The notes beneath the pieces were generated by a model. The model was not told where the DNA came from and made no database searches. It saw nothing but the letters and a program-made list of their open reading frames with translations. Source: an uncultured Acetatifactor sp. (GTDB lineage Bacteria > Bacillota > Clostridia > Lachnospirales > Lachnospiraceae). Taken from it: 64,000 bases of DNA. Position 1 is the stretch's first letter, and each line of letters begins with the position of its first letter. The position numbers and the translations under genes were made by a program. Positions 34,932 to 44,305 of the stretch are shown here, in pieces. The stretch covers positions 20,856 through 84,855 of the forward strand of contig CAJUFB010000012.1 in the NCBI GenBank assembly GCA_910585805.1, given 5' to 3'.

Positions 34932-37487
34932 TCAATCCGCCAGTTCGGGCAATACATATTTGAAATCCATGTCGCCGGCATAATAAAATTTCGTATAACA
35001 GGGCTGGTTATAGCAGTTATTCTGCCATGCCACGCCGCATCTGTACTGGGTGTCATGCATCAGTGTAAACAGCTTGTGCCCTGTAATCTCCGTATTCATA
35101 TAAATGCGGATGGCGGAATCGTCCTGCGTCCGCAGCAGCAGCTCTTCCCTGAAATCTCCGAAAATGTCCGCCACCAGGCAGGGATTCCCCTTGGTGCCGT
35201 TGTTGGTCATGGTTCCCTCCGGCTTCAGCATGATGCCGTGGATATTGTCATTGACCACACCCGGCTGAACAGTCCCTATGTACTGAACCCCGTCCAGAAT
35301 CTGGGTGGTCAGGTCTCCCGCCCAGCGGATGCTCTGATTGGTGCCCAGAAGAGGCGTCTCCAGTTTATTCCCTTTACAGTCGTATGTATCATTCACCCAC
35401 ACCTGGAGGCCTCTGATGTCCGGCTCAATCTTGCCGATCATGCATCTGCCCAGATCAACAGTGGCATATTCTCCGAAAATCGCCTCCCCGGTCTCCGCAT
35501 CCCGGAGCGCATAGCCGTAGGGAACCGCAGCGCCGCCCTCAAACACATTAAAGATTTCCAGTCCCGGGCGGTCCGGATCGATATTCGCCACATGCATGGC
35601 ATCCCCGTGGCCGAACTTCGCCCTGACTCCGTCAGGCCTGGTTCCGTAACTGGAATACAGCAGGGAGCCGTCATGGTCAATGACAGCAGCCCCGTAAATA
35701 ATTTCCATACAACCGTCTCCGTCCACATCGGCGGCGGCGAGGCTGTGGTTCCCCTGGCCTGCCAGAATCCCGTACACCGGGTCCTCCCCGCAGATATCGT
35801 GAATCGAATCATCCCGGAAAGGATTTGTCATGGGGACAAAGCCGCTGTCTACGGTAAAGATCTCCCTGAATTTATTTTCAAAGAAATCGTAAGCCACGAT
35901 TGTAGTCCTGGTATAATAGCCTCTGCAAATAATGAGACAGGGTCTCTCCCCGTCCAGATATGCCACACCCGACAGGAAACGGTCCACTCTGTTGCAGGGT
36001 TCAATCCGCTTCAGGGCATAGTCTCCCCACATCAGGCCGTCGTCCACCCGTCCCATTTTAAACGGAATGGTCTCCAGCTCTCTTCCGTCCCCCGCGAACA
36101 TGGTCAGATACTCCGGTCCTTCATAGATAAATCCCTCAAATGCCTCCAGATGATTTTTCTCACTTCTGGAAGGGGCGTATTCCTTTATAAAAAAATCTGC
36201 CAAAGCGTATGCTTCTTCACGGTTCAGCGGATAATCATATTTATTCTCAATGCCGAAGCATTCTTCCAGGGTTTTGGGCCAGCGTCCTTTCACCACTTCC
36301 GGATGCTCATGCCAGTGCAGAAAAGTTTCCGCCATATGCTCCCGGTAATCCTCCGCGGAGCATACGAAATTGCTCTCATGGGACACACCTGCCCGGATAT
36401 CCTCCCGGGGCATGGATACAAAACACTCCTCCAGTATCCCGCCGTCGGCTTTATACCGGGTCATCTTCGTCCCCGGTGCCGTCTTCACCGCCATCTCCGC
36501 TTTGCCGTCACCATTGAAATCGTACACCATAAACTGAGTGTAATGGGCACCTGCACGGATATTCACACCCATATCCAGACGCCACAGAAGCTGTCCGTCC
36601 AGCTTATAGCAGTCCAGATAACACTTCCCTGTATAGCCCTTGATGGAAACGTCGTGGGAATTGGAGGGATCCCATTTCACGATGTATTCATACTCGCCGT
36701 CTCCGTCCACATCGCCTACGCTCATGTCATTGGCGTGGTATTCGTAGGCTTCTCCCGCAGGGGTGACACCGCCTTCGGGCTTTTGCAGAGGGATATCCCA
36801 GTAGGGATGCTGCCAGACGCCGACGCTGCCGTCCGATTTTGAAGCCGCTAATCCTCCGGTGCATCCTTCTGCTCCCTCTGTCTCTGGCACTTCGGCGCTG
36901 ACTTCTGAGCTCGCTGCTTCCGGCTCTCCGGCACATTCTTCTAGTCCCGCCGTCTCCGGCACTTCGGTGCTGACTTCCACTCCCCCTCTGACCGGAACCA
37001 CACGATATCTGTCCGTAATTTTCCCGTCCTTATCCAGATAATTTGTACTGTCTGTCACAAGGGCAATCCGCTCTTCTCCCCGATAGACGGAATAGTCAGT
37101 CCCCGTCAGGCCTGTATCGGAATAGCCGGACACCTCATCCCTGAACATTCTCCAGCTGAGGAAGATGCCTTTTGCCGCCGGAACAGCCACAAGGCCGCGG
37201 CCAAGCTTCTCCATCTGCTCCCGAAATACCTTCTTCACCGGTGTGCTAAGAACAGGACCCGCCTCTTTCTCCACGCCGCCCTCCACTGCCGCCACTTTCA
37301 GGTAATGGGGCACATGGCTTGCCTTATGCAGGGTATATTCCAGCTCCGCAGTCTCTGCCATCAGCCGATAGCACATCTGCGGCGTATCCTTATCTGCCCA
37401 GTAAACGCGGTAGCTGTCTGCATTTTCAACCGCATCCCAGCCTATTGTGACAAAATCTTCTTCCAACAACTTTATCCTTAACTCCAC
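34932..37487 (-). CDS. Rhamnogalacturonan lyase, polysaccharide lyase family 11
   Basis: 851 residues. Two fibronectin-III-like segments at the N-terminus precede an eight-bladed propeller with repeated Asp-rich calcium sites (DVDGDGEYEYIVKWD, DFNGDGKAEMAVKTAPGT, DVDGDGCMEIIYGA), the PL11 signature. These enzymes cleave rhamnogalacturonan I of pectin. No signal peptide is visible, so it may act in the cytosol on imported oligomers. Before the propeller (about residues 172-216) a duplicated 20-25-residue low-complexity insertion (STEVPETAGLEECAGEPEAA, SAEVPETEGAEGCTGG) interrupts the linker. It is divergent in role but adjacent to the uptake operon. Confidence 0.9.
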   Translation of the reverse strand: MELRIKLLEEDFVTIGWDAVENADSYRVYWADKDTPQMCYRLMAETAELEYTLHKASHVPHYLKVAAVEGGVEKEAGPVLSTPVKKVFREQMEKLGRGLVAVPAAKGIFLSWRMFRDEVSGYSDTGLTGTDYSVYRGEERIALVTDSTNYLDKDGKITDRYRVVPVRGGVEVSTEVPETAGLEECAGEPEAASSEVSAEVPETEGAEGCTGGLAASKSDGSVGVWQHPYWDIPLQKPEGGVTPAGEAYEYHANDMSVGDVDGDGEYEYIVKWDPSNSHDVSIKGYTGKCYLDCYKLDGQLLWRLDMGVNIRAGAHYTQFMVYDFNGDGKAEMAVKTAPGTKMTRYKADGGILEECFVSMPREDIRAGVSHESNFVCSAEDYREHMAETFLHWHEHPEVVKGRWPKTLEECFGIENKYDYPLNREEAYALADFFIKEYAPSRSEKNHLEAFEGFIYEGPEYLTMFAGDGRELETIPFKMGRVDDGLMWGDYALKRIEPCNRVDRFLSGVAYLDGERPCLIICRGYYTRTTIVAYDFFENKFREIFTVDSGFVPMTNPFRDDSIHDICGEDPVYGILAGQGNHSLAAADVDGDGCMEIIYGAAVIDHDGSLLYSSYGTRPDGVRAKFGHGDAMHVANIDPDRPGLEIFNVFEGGAAVPYGYALRDAETGEAIFGEYATVDLGRCMIGKIEPDIRGLQVWVNDTYDCKGNKLETPLLGTNQSIRWAGDLTTQILDGVQYIGTVQPGVVNDNIHGIMLKPEGTMTNNGTKGNPCLVADIFGDFREELLLRTQDDSAIRIYMNTEITGHKLFTLMHDTQYRCGVAWQNNCYNQPCYTKFYYAGDMDFKYVLPELAD

Positions 37488-37741
37488 GGCTTTCTCCTCT
37501 TTTTCCGCCCCTTACAGGCTTATGCTCCTCACGCAGACCCCTGCTCCGGTCGCCGGCCTCAGATAAAATGCTCTGCTGCGCTTTCCTTATTAGATTACCA
37601 CATTTCAGGCAAATTGTGAAGTCTTTTGGAAAGCTGCCACCTAAATTACTGCCTGCTGAATTGCTGCTGAATTGCTGCTGAACTGCTGCCAACCAACTTA
37701 CTGCCGGCAACATAAGCAGGATCGCTCAGGCTGCACCATCT

Positions 37742-38674
37742 TCACAGGCAGGCCTGTGGCTCTCTCAACAGTTTTACTTTCCTCTCCGTAATCCTGTCTT
37801 CTTCGGTTATCCGTCCGCATAATATCGGAGAATTGACATCATGGATGCGCGCATTTTGCAGGACACGTTCCTGGCTGTAATTCGCATAACAATATATACA
37901 GCCGTTTCTGCATGTGTTATATGCGCCCACTTCGACGCTTTCCACACAGCCGCATTCTTTCCGCTGATTTTTGTCCTTATCTGCCCGTATTCTGTATCCG
38001 GTTATCCGCTCTGTCAGTTCCTTATCAATGCAGCTGCTGCGCGCAATGCCGCAGGCGGATAAATCCACCGTCTCCGCGCACGCCCCCACTGCAATCCCGC
38101 AGCGGCCGGCTGTGGCGGCAATCCGCTCCCCGAACGCAAGCAGTTCCCTCTCCGGCAGGAAGCGGACATTCAGCGCCCGCATATTTCTCTGTATCTTCGC
38201 ATATATGTCCACAAAGCTGATTACGCATTTAACAGTATATCCCTCCAAAGCCTCAGCAATCTGCTGAAACGCCTGCAGATGATATTCCGGGCTGTACCGA
38301 TCTGTAAAAAGGATGGGGTCATACCGCCAGACCACTCTTTCCTTACCGATTTTACGGGATAACTCCTGAAATACGGGAATCATGCATTTCTTCTTATGAG
38401 GGACATTCCTCTCGATATCCCGTCCATACCCGGTCAGCGTAAACTGAAAATAATAGGGATAGGGCTCTAATTCCCGGAGCCGGGAAAGCATGGGCTGCGG
38501 ATTCTTCGTCCAAAATACAATGCAGTCCACCAGTTCCGGCGTTATACGTATCTTACTGACCTGACGCGGATTCATTGGATTGCGGACATAGAAATATCCC
38601 TCTTTTATCCTGTTAAAAAACCATTCGGAATAATAACTCGGAATGTCGGTCCTGCGGCTGACGCTTAAGATCAT
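37742..38674 (-). CDS. DUF1848 protein, radical-SAM-like
   Basis: 310 residues that fit DUF1848: MILSVSRRTDIPSYYSEWFF, CIVFWTKNPQPMLSRL, YYFQFTLTGYGRDIE and VVWRYDPILFTDRYS. A Cys cluster near the C-terminus reads TCRNGCIYCYANY (CX3CX2C), an iron-sulphur pattern as in radical SAM proteins but at the C-terminal side. Substrate unknown. ATG 38674 follows GAAAGGAAACC. It is flanked by the pectin lyase and the first CRISPR array, without clear operon partners. Confidence 0.85.
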   Translation of the reverse strand: MILSVSRRTDIPSYYSEWFFNRIKEGYFYVRNPMNPRQVSKIRITPELVDCIVFWTKNPQPMLSRLRELEPYPYYFQFTLTGYGRDIERNVPHKKKCMIPVFQELSRKIGKERVVWRYDPILFTDRYSPEYHLQAFQQIAEALEGYTVKCVISFVDIYAKIQRNMRALNVRFLPERELLAFGERIAATAGRCGIAVGACAETVDLSACGIARSSCIDKELTERITGYRIRADKDKNQRKECGCVESVEVGAYNTCRNGCIYCYANYSQERVLQNARIHDVNSPILCGRITEEDRITERKVKLLREPQACL

Positions 38675-39005
38675 GACGTTGGTTTCCTTTCTCCTTGAAA
38701 ATGGTCACTGTATCGTTTATGTGATTACGAACAGGGGTGCTCTTCCGGCTCTTCCTTCTGACTTTCCCTTCTAATGTTCTCTTCTGCCTTTTCCTCTTGA
38801 ATTCCTGCAAGATGCCATAAAAAAACTCCGGTTGATGCCAGAGTTGTTTCCCATGGTATGACATTATGGCTAATTTACTCCATTTATGCCGGCTGATAAA
38901 AGCTGCGGCATTGAAGCCGAACGGACTGTGCTTGTGTACCCTCCCCTAACAGGGTTGCTTCATTTATATAGATCAATCGTCCTTTACAGATAACTTCTCG
39001 TATGA

Positions 39006-39482
39006 GTGTCAATGCCCTGTAACGGGCCTATTCCATTTCTACGATTTTCTCAGGTAGATGAAAATGAAGAATTCTTCTGTGTGAATGCCCTATAACGGGC
39101 CTATTCCATTTCTACTTAAAGAGTCAGCAAAGAATAAAGTAACCCGTTAAGTGTCAATGCCCTATAACGAGCCTATTCCATTTCTACCAAGACTGCATAC
39201 TACCTGTTCATGGACAACATATTGTGTCAATGCCCTATAACGGGCCTATTCCATTTCTACAGTGTCCTCGAAGGAGAGGACTTTGTAATATGGGATGGGT
39301 GTCAATGCCCTATAACGGGCCTATTCCATTTCTACGGGGAATTCTGTATCTGGGACAGCATATATGCCTTGTGTCAATGCCCTATAACGGGCCTATTCCA
39401 TTTCTACCTCAACGGGCAGAGAAAAAGTATCACGCTCTTAGTGAGGTGTCAATGCCCTATAACGGGCCTATTCCATTTCTAC
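39006..39482 (-). CRISPR. CRISPR array 1: 7 repeats, 6 spacers
   Basis: 37-bp repeats at 39006, 39079, 39151, 39224, 39299, 39371 and 39446, spacers 35-38 bp. In plus orientation the repeat starts GTGTCAATGCCC and ends CCATTTCTAC; the variable core reads TATAACGGGCCTATT. The three leftmost repeats carry single substitutions, so the left end is the old (trailer) end and the leader is on the right, meaning transcription on the minus strand. GCCC and GGGC can form the stem expected for a Cas6 substrate. Confidence 0.98.
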
Positions 39483-39646
39483 GGTCAGGTCTGAGAAGCT
39501 GCATAAATACTGGCTTTCCGAGGCCACTTCTGCGTGTAATTCACAGAATATTCTGAAAATTGGTTTTTTACGCCCCCAAAATGGGCTGTTCACACTTTAT
39601 TCATATTTACTGAATTTATTATACCAAATTATCCTCCCTTTTTCAA
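39483..39646 (-). promoter_or_regulatory. Leader and promoter of CRISPR array 1
   Basis: Read on the minus strand, TTGAAA (39641-39646) and TATAAT (39618-39623) are 17 bp apart. The leader then holds the 12-bp palindrome CAGAATATTCTG (39544-39555) before the first repeat. The same order and near-identical bases occur at arrays 2 and 3. Confidence 0.88.
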
Positions 39647-39853
39647 TACAATTTTTGCATTTACCAGAGTTGTCCGGAGTTGTTTCCCGATAGCTTCATC
39701 TGTTACTTTTCAGTATACAGTGCAAGCTTCGAAAGCAGGCGTGACCTTTTCAGCCTTTCAGCAGTCACTGCAATGAAAAAAGAACCGCCTTAACATTTCC
39801 GTAAAAAGCCAGAAGACGAAACCGCCTGCCAAAAAGGATGACGGTTCCGCCTG

Positions 39854-39878
39854 AAAAACGGATGCATCCGCTATCCGT
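39854..39878 (-). terminator. Terminator of the blaI/blaR-type operon
   Basis: Minus-strand ACGGAT and ATCCGT pair around a 9-nt loop and are followed by TTTTT, 28 nt beyond the M56 peptidase stop. Confidence 0.7.
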
Positions 39879-39905
39879 CCGCCCACAGTGACGGGCAGAT
39901 TCCGC

Positions 39906-41507
39906 TTACTTTACATACCTGCCGATAATCTCATCCGCCTCACTCTGCTCCATATTGCCAAGCCTCACCTGCTCCTCACAGAAAGGCTCTACCTCAGCAA
40001 GCAATTCCTCCTCGGTTTCGTAAGGCCCAAACATCTTTTGTTCGCCGTTGGACAGAAGAATGGAAAGCTCCAGCTCCCTTTCGGAAGCGCCCAGTTCCAC
40101 GTCTTCCGGATTGTACGCCAACTGTATATCATCATTTCCGTTGACACTCCTGGATACCTGCAGCCCGTTTTTGATATCCTGCAGTATTTCCTCGTATACC
40201 GCAATCGTCTCATCCACGATTTCCTGTGTCCAGACAAATTCTCCCCTGCCGCCGGTCCAGCCTCTTTCGCCGATCATGCCCTGCAGCTCCTTCTTTTCCT
40301 TCTCAAGCCACGCTGCATATTCCTCATAGGTCCACCATTCCACATCCGGCGTGGGAAAACGCTGTTCAAATTCCTCTTCTGTCAGAGGTTCAAAACTCCC
40401 GCCGTCGTCAAAACTGTAATAAGTCCTGCCGTCCTGGGGGTCCACATAGGATATTATATTAGACACTTCCAAAGTATCCAAAACCGCTTCTGCTTCCGCA
40501 TTGGACATACGGTCCTGCTCTTCCGGCGATATCCGGCTGTTCCCGGCCTGGGCGGAAGTGGCAAATACCGCCGCGGTACCCGCAACGATAGCTGATGCGG
40601 AAATAAGTGATAAAACAGACGTTTTTTTATATTTCATAATAGACAGTATCCTTTCTTCAATTGCGTTTTTTCCAAAATAATTATGAATCAGGGAAAATGA
40701 CCTGTTTCGTTCAGCCATATCCAACAGCGAACCGGCATACTCTGCCCTGTCTGCCCCGGCAGTATACCGCAATACCATTTCATCACAGGATAGCTCCAGG
40801 TCACGGCTCAGGAGAAACAGCATACCCCAGGCCATGGGATTAAACCAGTGGATGCATACCGCGCAGAGAGCCAGCAGCTTCCACAGCATATCAAACCGTC
40901 GTACATGGATATATTCATGTGCAAGGACATAGCTGACAAGCTTTTCGTCACTGATATCCATTTTCTCCGGCAAAATAATGTATGGCCGCAGAACTCCCAA
41001 AGCCAGCGGTGAAGCTATATGGGCGGAACGCAGGATTTCAAGAGGCCTCAAAATCCTGTGCAATGCCAGCCATTCGGCAATAAACGGCTCTGCTTTCACC
41101 GGATTGGCATCCTTCAGCACCCGGCGGCTCCGTACCAACATGTCCACGAACAGAACGGCCAGAACAGCCGCTCCGCAAAGCCACAGCACAGTCAAAGGCG
41201 AAACCTCGGATGTCCCTCCCCTGCCGGCCGGCACCTCCGCCCGGATATGCGCAACCCCCTTCTCTATGGCAGATATTTCTTTCGTTAAATCGCCGCTTCC
41301 CCGGACTGCACCAGGATAAACGCTGCCGAAAATATTGTAGATACTCCACTTCGCCGAAACCGAAAAAGGAATCAGCATTCTCAGCAGCACAATGCCCCAT
41401 AGGAACAGAAAACTTGTCCTGGGCAGCTTATAAAGTGCAACGGCACGGATTGCAATAACAATTGCCGTCAGCAATCCGGCCTGCACGCTCATCTGCAAAA
41501 TATTCAT
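39906..41507 (-). CDS. BlaR1/MecR1-like M56 family membrane metalloprotease sensor
   Basis: 533 residues. Three or four membrane helices surround a zinc protease site HEYIH (197-201) with a downstream acidic ligand in LELSCDEMVLRY. A further helix at about 300-320 (SVLSLISASAIVAGTAAVFA) leads to an extracytoplasmic domain of about 210 residues, acidic and without penicillin-binding motifs, so the signal is not evidently a beta-lactam. In this family ligand sensing activates the protease, which inactivates the paired BlaI-type repressor. The repressor gene lies 8 nt upstream. Confidence 0.9.
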   Translation of the reverse strand: MNILQMSVQAGLLTAIVIAIRAVALYKLPRTSFLFLWGIVLLRMLIPFSVSAKWSIYNIFGSVYPGAVRGSGDLTKEISAIEKGVAHIRAEVPAGRGGTSEVSPLTVLWLCGAAVLAVLFVDMLVRSRRVLKDANPVKAEPFIAEWLALHRILRPLEILRSAHIASPLALGVLRPYIILPEKMDISDEKLVSYVLAHEYIHVRRFDMLWKLLALCAVCIHWFNPMAWGMLFLLSRDLELSCDEMVLRYTAGADRAEYAGSLLDMAERNRSFSLIHNYFGKNAIEERILSIMKYKKTSVLSLISASAIVAGTAAVFATSAQAGNSRISPEEQDRMSNAEAEAVLDTLEVSNIISYVDPQDGRTYYSFDDGGSFEPLTEEEFEQRFPTPDVEWWTYEEYAAWLEKEKKELQGMIGERGWTGGRGEFVWTQEIVDETIAVYEEILQDIKNGLQVSRSVNGNDDIQLAYNPEDVELGASERELELSILLSNGEQKMFGPYETEEELLAEVEPFCEEQVRLGNMEQSEADEIIGRYVK

Positions 41508-41515
41508 CGTCTACC

Positions 41516-41875
41516 TCATTTCAGCCTTTCCACAAGCCGTCGAAGGCCGTCAATTTCTTCGGATGACAGCCCTTTCCCGCTGGCATAAGCCGACAGGAAC
41601 AGTTCCGCCGAACCATCAAACAGCCGGTCAATCAGCCCCTCCGCTTCACATTGCCTGACCTGCTCTTTCGTGATGGCGGCCCTGCAGGTGAAATTCGGCT
41701 CCAGACGCTCAACCGCGCCTTTTGCAATCAGCTTTTTGATGACAGTATACGTGGTGTTGCGGTTCCATCCGGTCTGCTCGTTCAGGATTTTCGCCAGCTG
41801 GCCTGCGGTCAAATCGCCTCCTTCCCATAATGCTTCCATAACCTTCAGTTCAGAATCAAATAATTTCGTTGGCAT
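41516..41875 (-). CDS. BlaI/MecI/CopY-family repressor
   Basis: 119 residues from ATG 41875 (GAGG 7 nt upstream). The winged helix opens LFDSELKVMEALWEGGDLTA and includes WNRNTTYTVIKKLIAKGAV, the standard recognition region of this family. It should bind the TGACTATTxxAATAGTCA-type palindromes just upstream of its own gene and repress itself and the M56 sensor gene. No further target gene such as a beta-lactamase is adjacent. Confidence 0.93.
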   Translation of the reverse strand: MPTKLFDSELKVMEALWEGGDLTAGQLAKILNEQTGWNRNTTYTVIKKLIAKGAVERLEPNFTCRAAITKEQVRQCEAEGLIDRLFDGSAELFLSAYASGKGLSSEEIDGLRRLVERLK

Positions 41876-41892
41876 AGCTATACCTCGTTTCT

Positions 41893-41964
41893 TGACTATT
41901 GCAATAGTCATATCATGATACTATCACAATAGTCAGTGGATGTCAATGACTATTTTAATAGTCA
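41893..41964. promoter_or_regulatory. Palindromic operators of the BlaI-type repressor
   Basis: Two perfect 18-bp palindromes, TGACTATTGCAATAGTCA (41893-41910) and TGACTATTTTAATAGTCA (41947-41964), flank a third weaker site ACTATCACAATAGT (41920-41933). Spacing of about 27 bp between centres places sites on one helix face region over the promoter of the repressor gene. Confidence 0.85.
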
Positions 41965-42041
41965 ACAAAATTTATATCTGCATTGATAAATTTATAAGCC
42001 AGGAGAAACCTGAGATTACGCCGCCCCTCCTGGTAACAGTA

Positions 42042-42082
42042 AAAAGCCGGAAACCAGAAATGCTCCGGCTCCCGGCTCTTTT
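42042..42082. terminator. Hairpin upstream of CRISPR array 2
   Basis: AAAAAGCCGG and CCGGCT arms followed by CCCGGCTCTTTT form a terminator-like stem in the 390-nt gap between the repressor operators and array 2. The rest of this gap shows no gene to me. Confidence 0.5.
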
Positions 42083-42300
42083 GCTATGATTGCTTTTGTT
42101 ATTGTTTCATCGCCATGGGTACCCATACTTCAAATCGCGCTTAATGCCCAAACAGACTGATCGGCCGAAAACGTAACACTTTAAAGCTTACCAATGCTTA
42201 GTGCAGTCTAATAGTATTCTTATTACTTTGAAGTTATGCTCAACTACTGTATATCGAACCGTATTTGCTGGCAATGCAGAAGAGACGAATTGTACGTTCT

Positions 42301-42561
42301 CCCCTAATGCCCTATCTTGGGCTTACTACATTTATACAATATTGAGGAAGCAGAGGCAAAGATAACATATCCTTGTGTCAATGCCCTATCTCGGGCCTAC
42401 TCCATTTCTACCACCATCATCAACGATGGGAAAGTAATAGGATTCAAAGGGTGTCAATGCCCTATCTCGGGCCTACTCCATTTCTACAAGATCTTTGGGA
42501 GTGTGGATGCGCTGACGAAAATTGGTGTCAATGCCCTATCTCGGGCCTACTCCATTTCTAC
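42301..42561 (-). CRISPR. CRISPR array 2: 4 repeats, 3 spacers
   Basis: 37-bp repeats at 42301 (degenerate, six or more changes), 42375, 42451 and 42525; spacers of 37, 39 and 37 bp. The repeat differs from array 1 in the core, which reads TATCTCGGGCCTACT. The degenerate repeat is on the left and the leader on the right, as in array 1. Confidence 0.97.
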
Positions 42562-42725
42562 GGTCAGGTCTGAAACCCCGCATAAACACTGGCCTCCAGA
42601 AGCCTTTTTTACGTGTAATTCACAGAATATTCTGAAAATTACGTTTTTCTTCCCTAAAATTGGGCTGTTCACATTTTGTTCATATTTCTAAGTATCATTA
42701 TACCAAAATCCTCCCCTTTTTTCAA
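42562..42725 (-). promoter_or_regulatory. Leader and promoter of CRISPR array 2
   Basis: TTGAAA (42720-42725) and TATAAT (42697-42702) with 17-bp spacing on the minus strand, then CAGAATATTCTG, then the array. Sequence matches the leaders of arrays 1 and 3. Confidence 0.88.
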
Positions 42726-42917
42726 CACCAATATCACATTTCAGCAGAGAAAAACAATGCAGCAAAATTAATGACACCCAGGCGAAAAGGATAGCCAAAT
42801 CCCGATTGCACATCCCTCTCAACTGTGCTATCATTGCCTTACCTGTAGCAAAGCCGGCGTTTCCGGCATGCCGGGCATAAGGAAGTATATGCCGACAATT
42901 CCTGAGGAGGACGCAGC

Positions 42918-44300
42918 ATGCAGATGAAAAACAAACTCAAAAACGACCCTTTCTACCATCAGATTTTCAAACTGGTAGTGCCCATTGTCATCCAGAACCT
43001 TCTGAGCGCTGCTGTCAGTTCGGCGGACGTGGTGATGCTGAATTACGTGGGACAGTCCGCCATATCCGCCGTGTCCCTGGCCGCCCAGTATGCCAGTGTG
43101 CTCTTCATGGTGTTCTACGGCCTGGGCACCGGTGCCACCATTCTTTGTGCCCAATATTACGGAAAAGGGGACCTGCGGGCCATCCAAGCAGTGGAAGGCA
43201 TCGCCCTGCGTTTTTCCCTGTGCTTCTCTCTTGCCTTCGCCGGACTGGCGCTGCTTGTTCCAGAGGGAATGATGTGCATTTTCACCAATGACGCGGAACT
43301 CATCGCAATCGGCGCGTCCTATCTGCGCTTTATGAGTGTAAGCTATCTGTGCTGGGGTATCACGGAAGTGTATCTGGCCGTTCTCCGCAGCATCGGCAGG
43401 GTGATGGTCAGTACAGCCATGAATGTAATCGCATTTTCATTAAATATTGTTCTGAATGCCATCTTTATTTTCGGGCTCTTCGGCGCGCCCAGACTGGGAG
43501 CCGCAGGGGTGGCTATCGCCACCTCCCTGTCAAGGCTCATCGAACTGGGAGCCTGTTTTGCGGTTTCCTTTTTCAGCAGGGATATCAAACTGGATTTCCA
43601 GTACTTATTTGTCAAAAACAAAGTGCTGTTCTCCGACTTTGTACGGCTCTCCCTGCCGGCTCTGGGCAATGATATCTCCTGGAGTGTGGCATTTTCCATG
43701 TATTCCGTCATCATGGGACACATGGGAACGGATGCGGTAGCCGCCAACTCCTTCGTAGTGGTAGTGCGAAATTTCGGCACCATACTCTGCTTCGGCATGG
43801 CCAGTGCCGGTGGGATTCTTCTGGGTAATGTAATCGGGGAAAACCGTCTGGATGACGCCCGGGAAGGCGCGAAAAAGCTGATGAAGCTCACAGTCATCAC
43901 CGGAGCCATCGGCGGCCTGATTGTCCTGGCGGCCACGCCTTTTGTGCTGAAATATGCGTCCCTGACAGAGACCGCCATGCATTACCTGAAGTATATGCTG
44001 TTCATAAATATCTACTATGTTATGGGTGCCGCGGTAAATACCACATTGATCGCCGGCGTATTCCGGGCCGGCGGTGACAGCCGCTTCGGCTTTATCTGTG
44101 ATTCTGTGGATATGTGGTGCTATGCCGTCCCCCTGGGCTTTCTGGCCGCTTTTGTGCTGAAACTGCCTGTGCTGTGGGTTTATTTCCTCCTGTGTACGGA
44201 CGAGTTTGTCAAGTGGCCCTGGGTCCTTGGGCATTATCGCAGTGGAAAATGGCTGCACAATATTACCCGGGAGAATCTGTTTGAAGAGGGGCAGCCCTGA
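42918..44300 (+). CDS. MATE family efflux transporter
   Basis: 460 residues with 12 predicted helices, opening KNDPFYHQIFKLVVPIVIQN, then LLSAAVSSADVVMLNYVGQS and a repeated second half, which is the MATE (NorM/DinF-like) pattern. It exports cationic drugs or metabolites using an ion gradient. The start follows GAGGAGGACGCAGC. Only plus-strand gene inside the CRISPR island; it lies between array 2 and the interference operon and converges on the coiled-coil gene with 5 nt between stops. Confidence 0.93.
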   Translation: MQMKNKLKNDPFYHQIFKLVVPIVIQNLLSAAVSSADVVMLNYVGQSAISAVSLAAQYASVLFMVFYGLGTGATILCAQYYGKGDLRAIQAVEGIALRFSLCFSLAFAGLALLVPEGMMCIFTNDAELIAIGASYLRFMSVSYLCWGITEVYLAVLRSIGRVMVSTAMNVIAFSLNIVLNAIFIFGLFGAPRLGAAGVAIATSLSRLIELGACFAVSFFSRDIKLDFQYLFVKNKVLFSDFVRLSLPALGNDISWSVAFSMYSVIMGHMGTDAVAANSFVVVVRNFGTILCFGMASAGGILLGNVIGENRLDDAREGAKKLMKLTVITGAIGGLIVLAATPFVLKYASLTETAMHYLKYMLFINIYYVMGAAVNTTLIAGVFRAGGDSRFGFICDSVDMWCYAVPLGFLAAFVLKLPVLWVYFLLCTDEFVKWPWVLGHYRSGKWLHNITRENLFEEGQP

Positions 44301-44305
44301 ATCAC

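Noticed and set aside
39210..39556. Open frames running through CRISPR arrays 1 and 2
   Set aside because: They only reflect the repeat-spacer sequence; the peptide repeats are translations of the CRISPR repeat.
39906..41507. Beta-lactam sensor function for the M56 protein
   Set aside because: The extracytoplasmic domain has no penicillin-binding SxxK/KTG-type motifs and no beta-lactamase gene is nearby.
42185..42205. Short match resembling the 3' end of a TEM-type beta-lactamase gene (TTACCAATGCTTA)
   Set aside because: The match ends after about 13 bases and no beta-lactamase reading frame is present.
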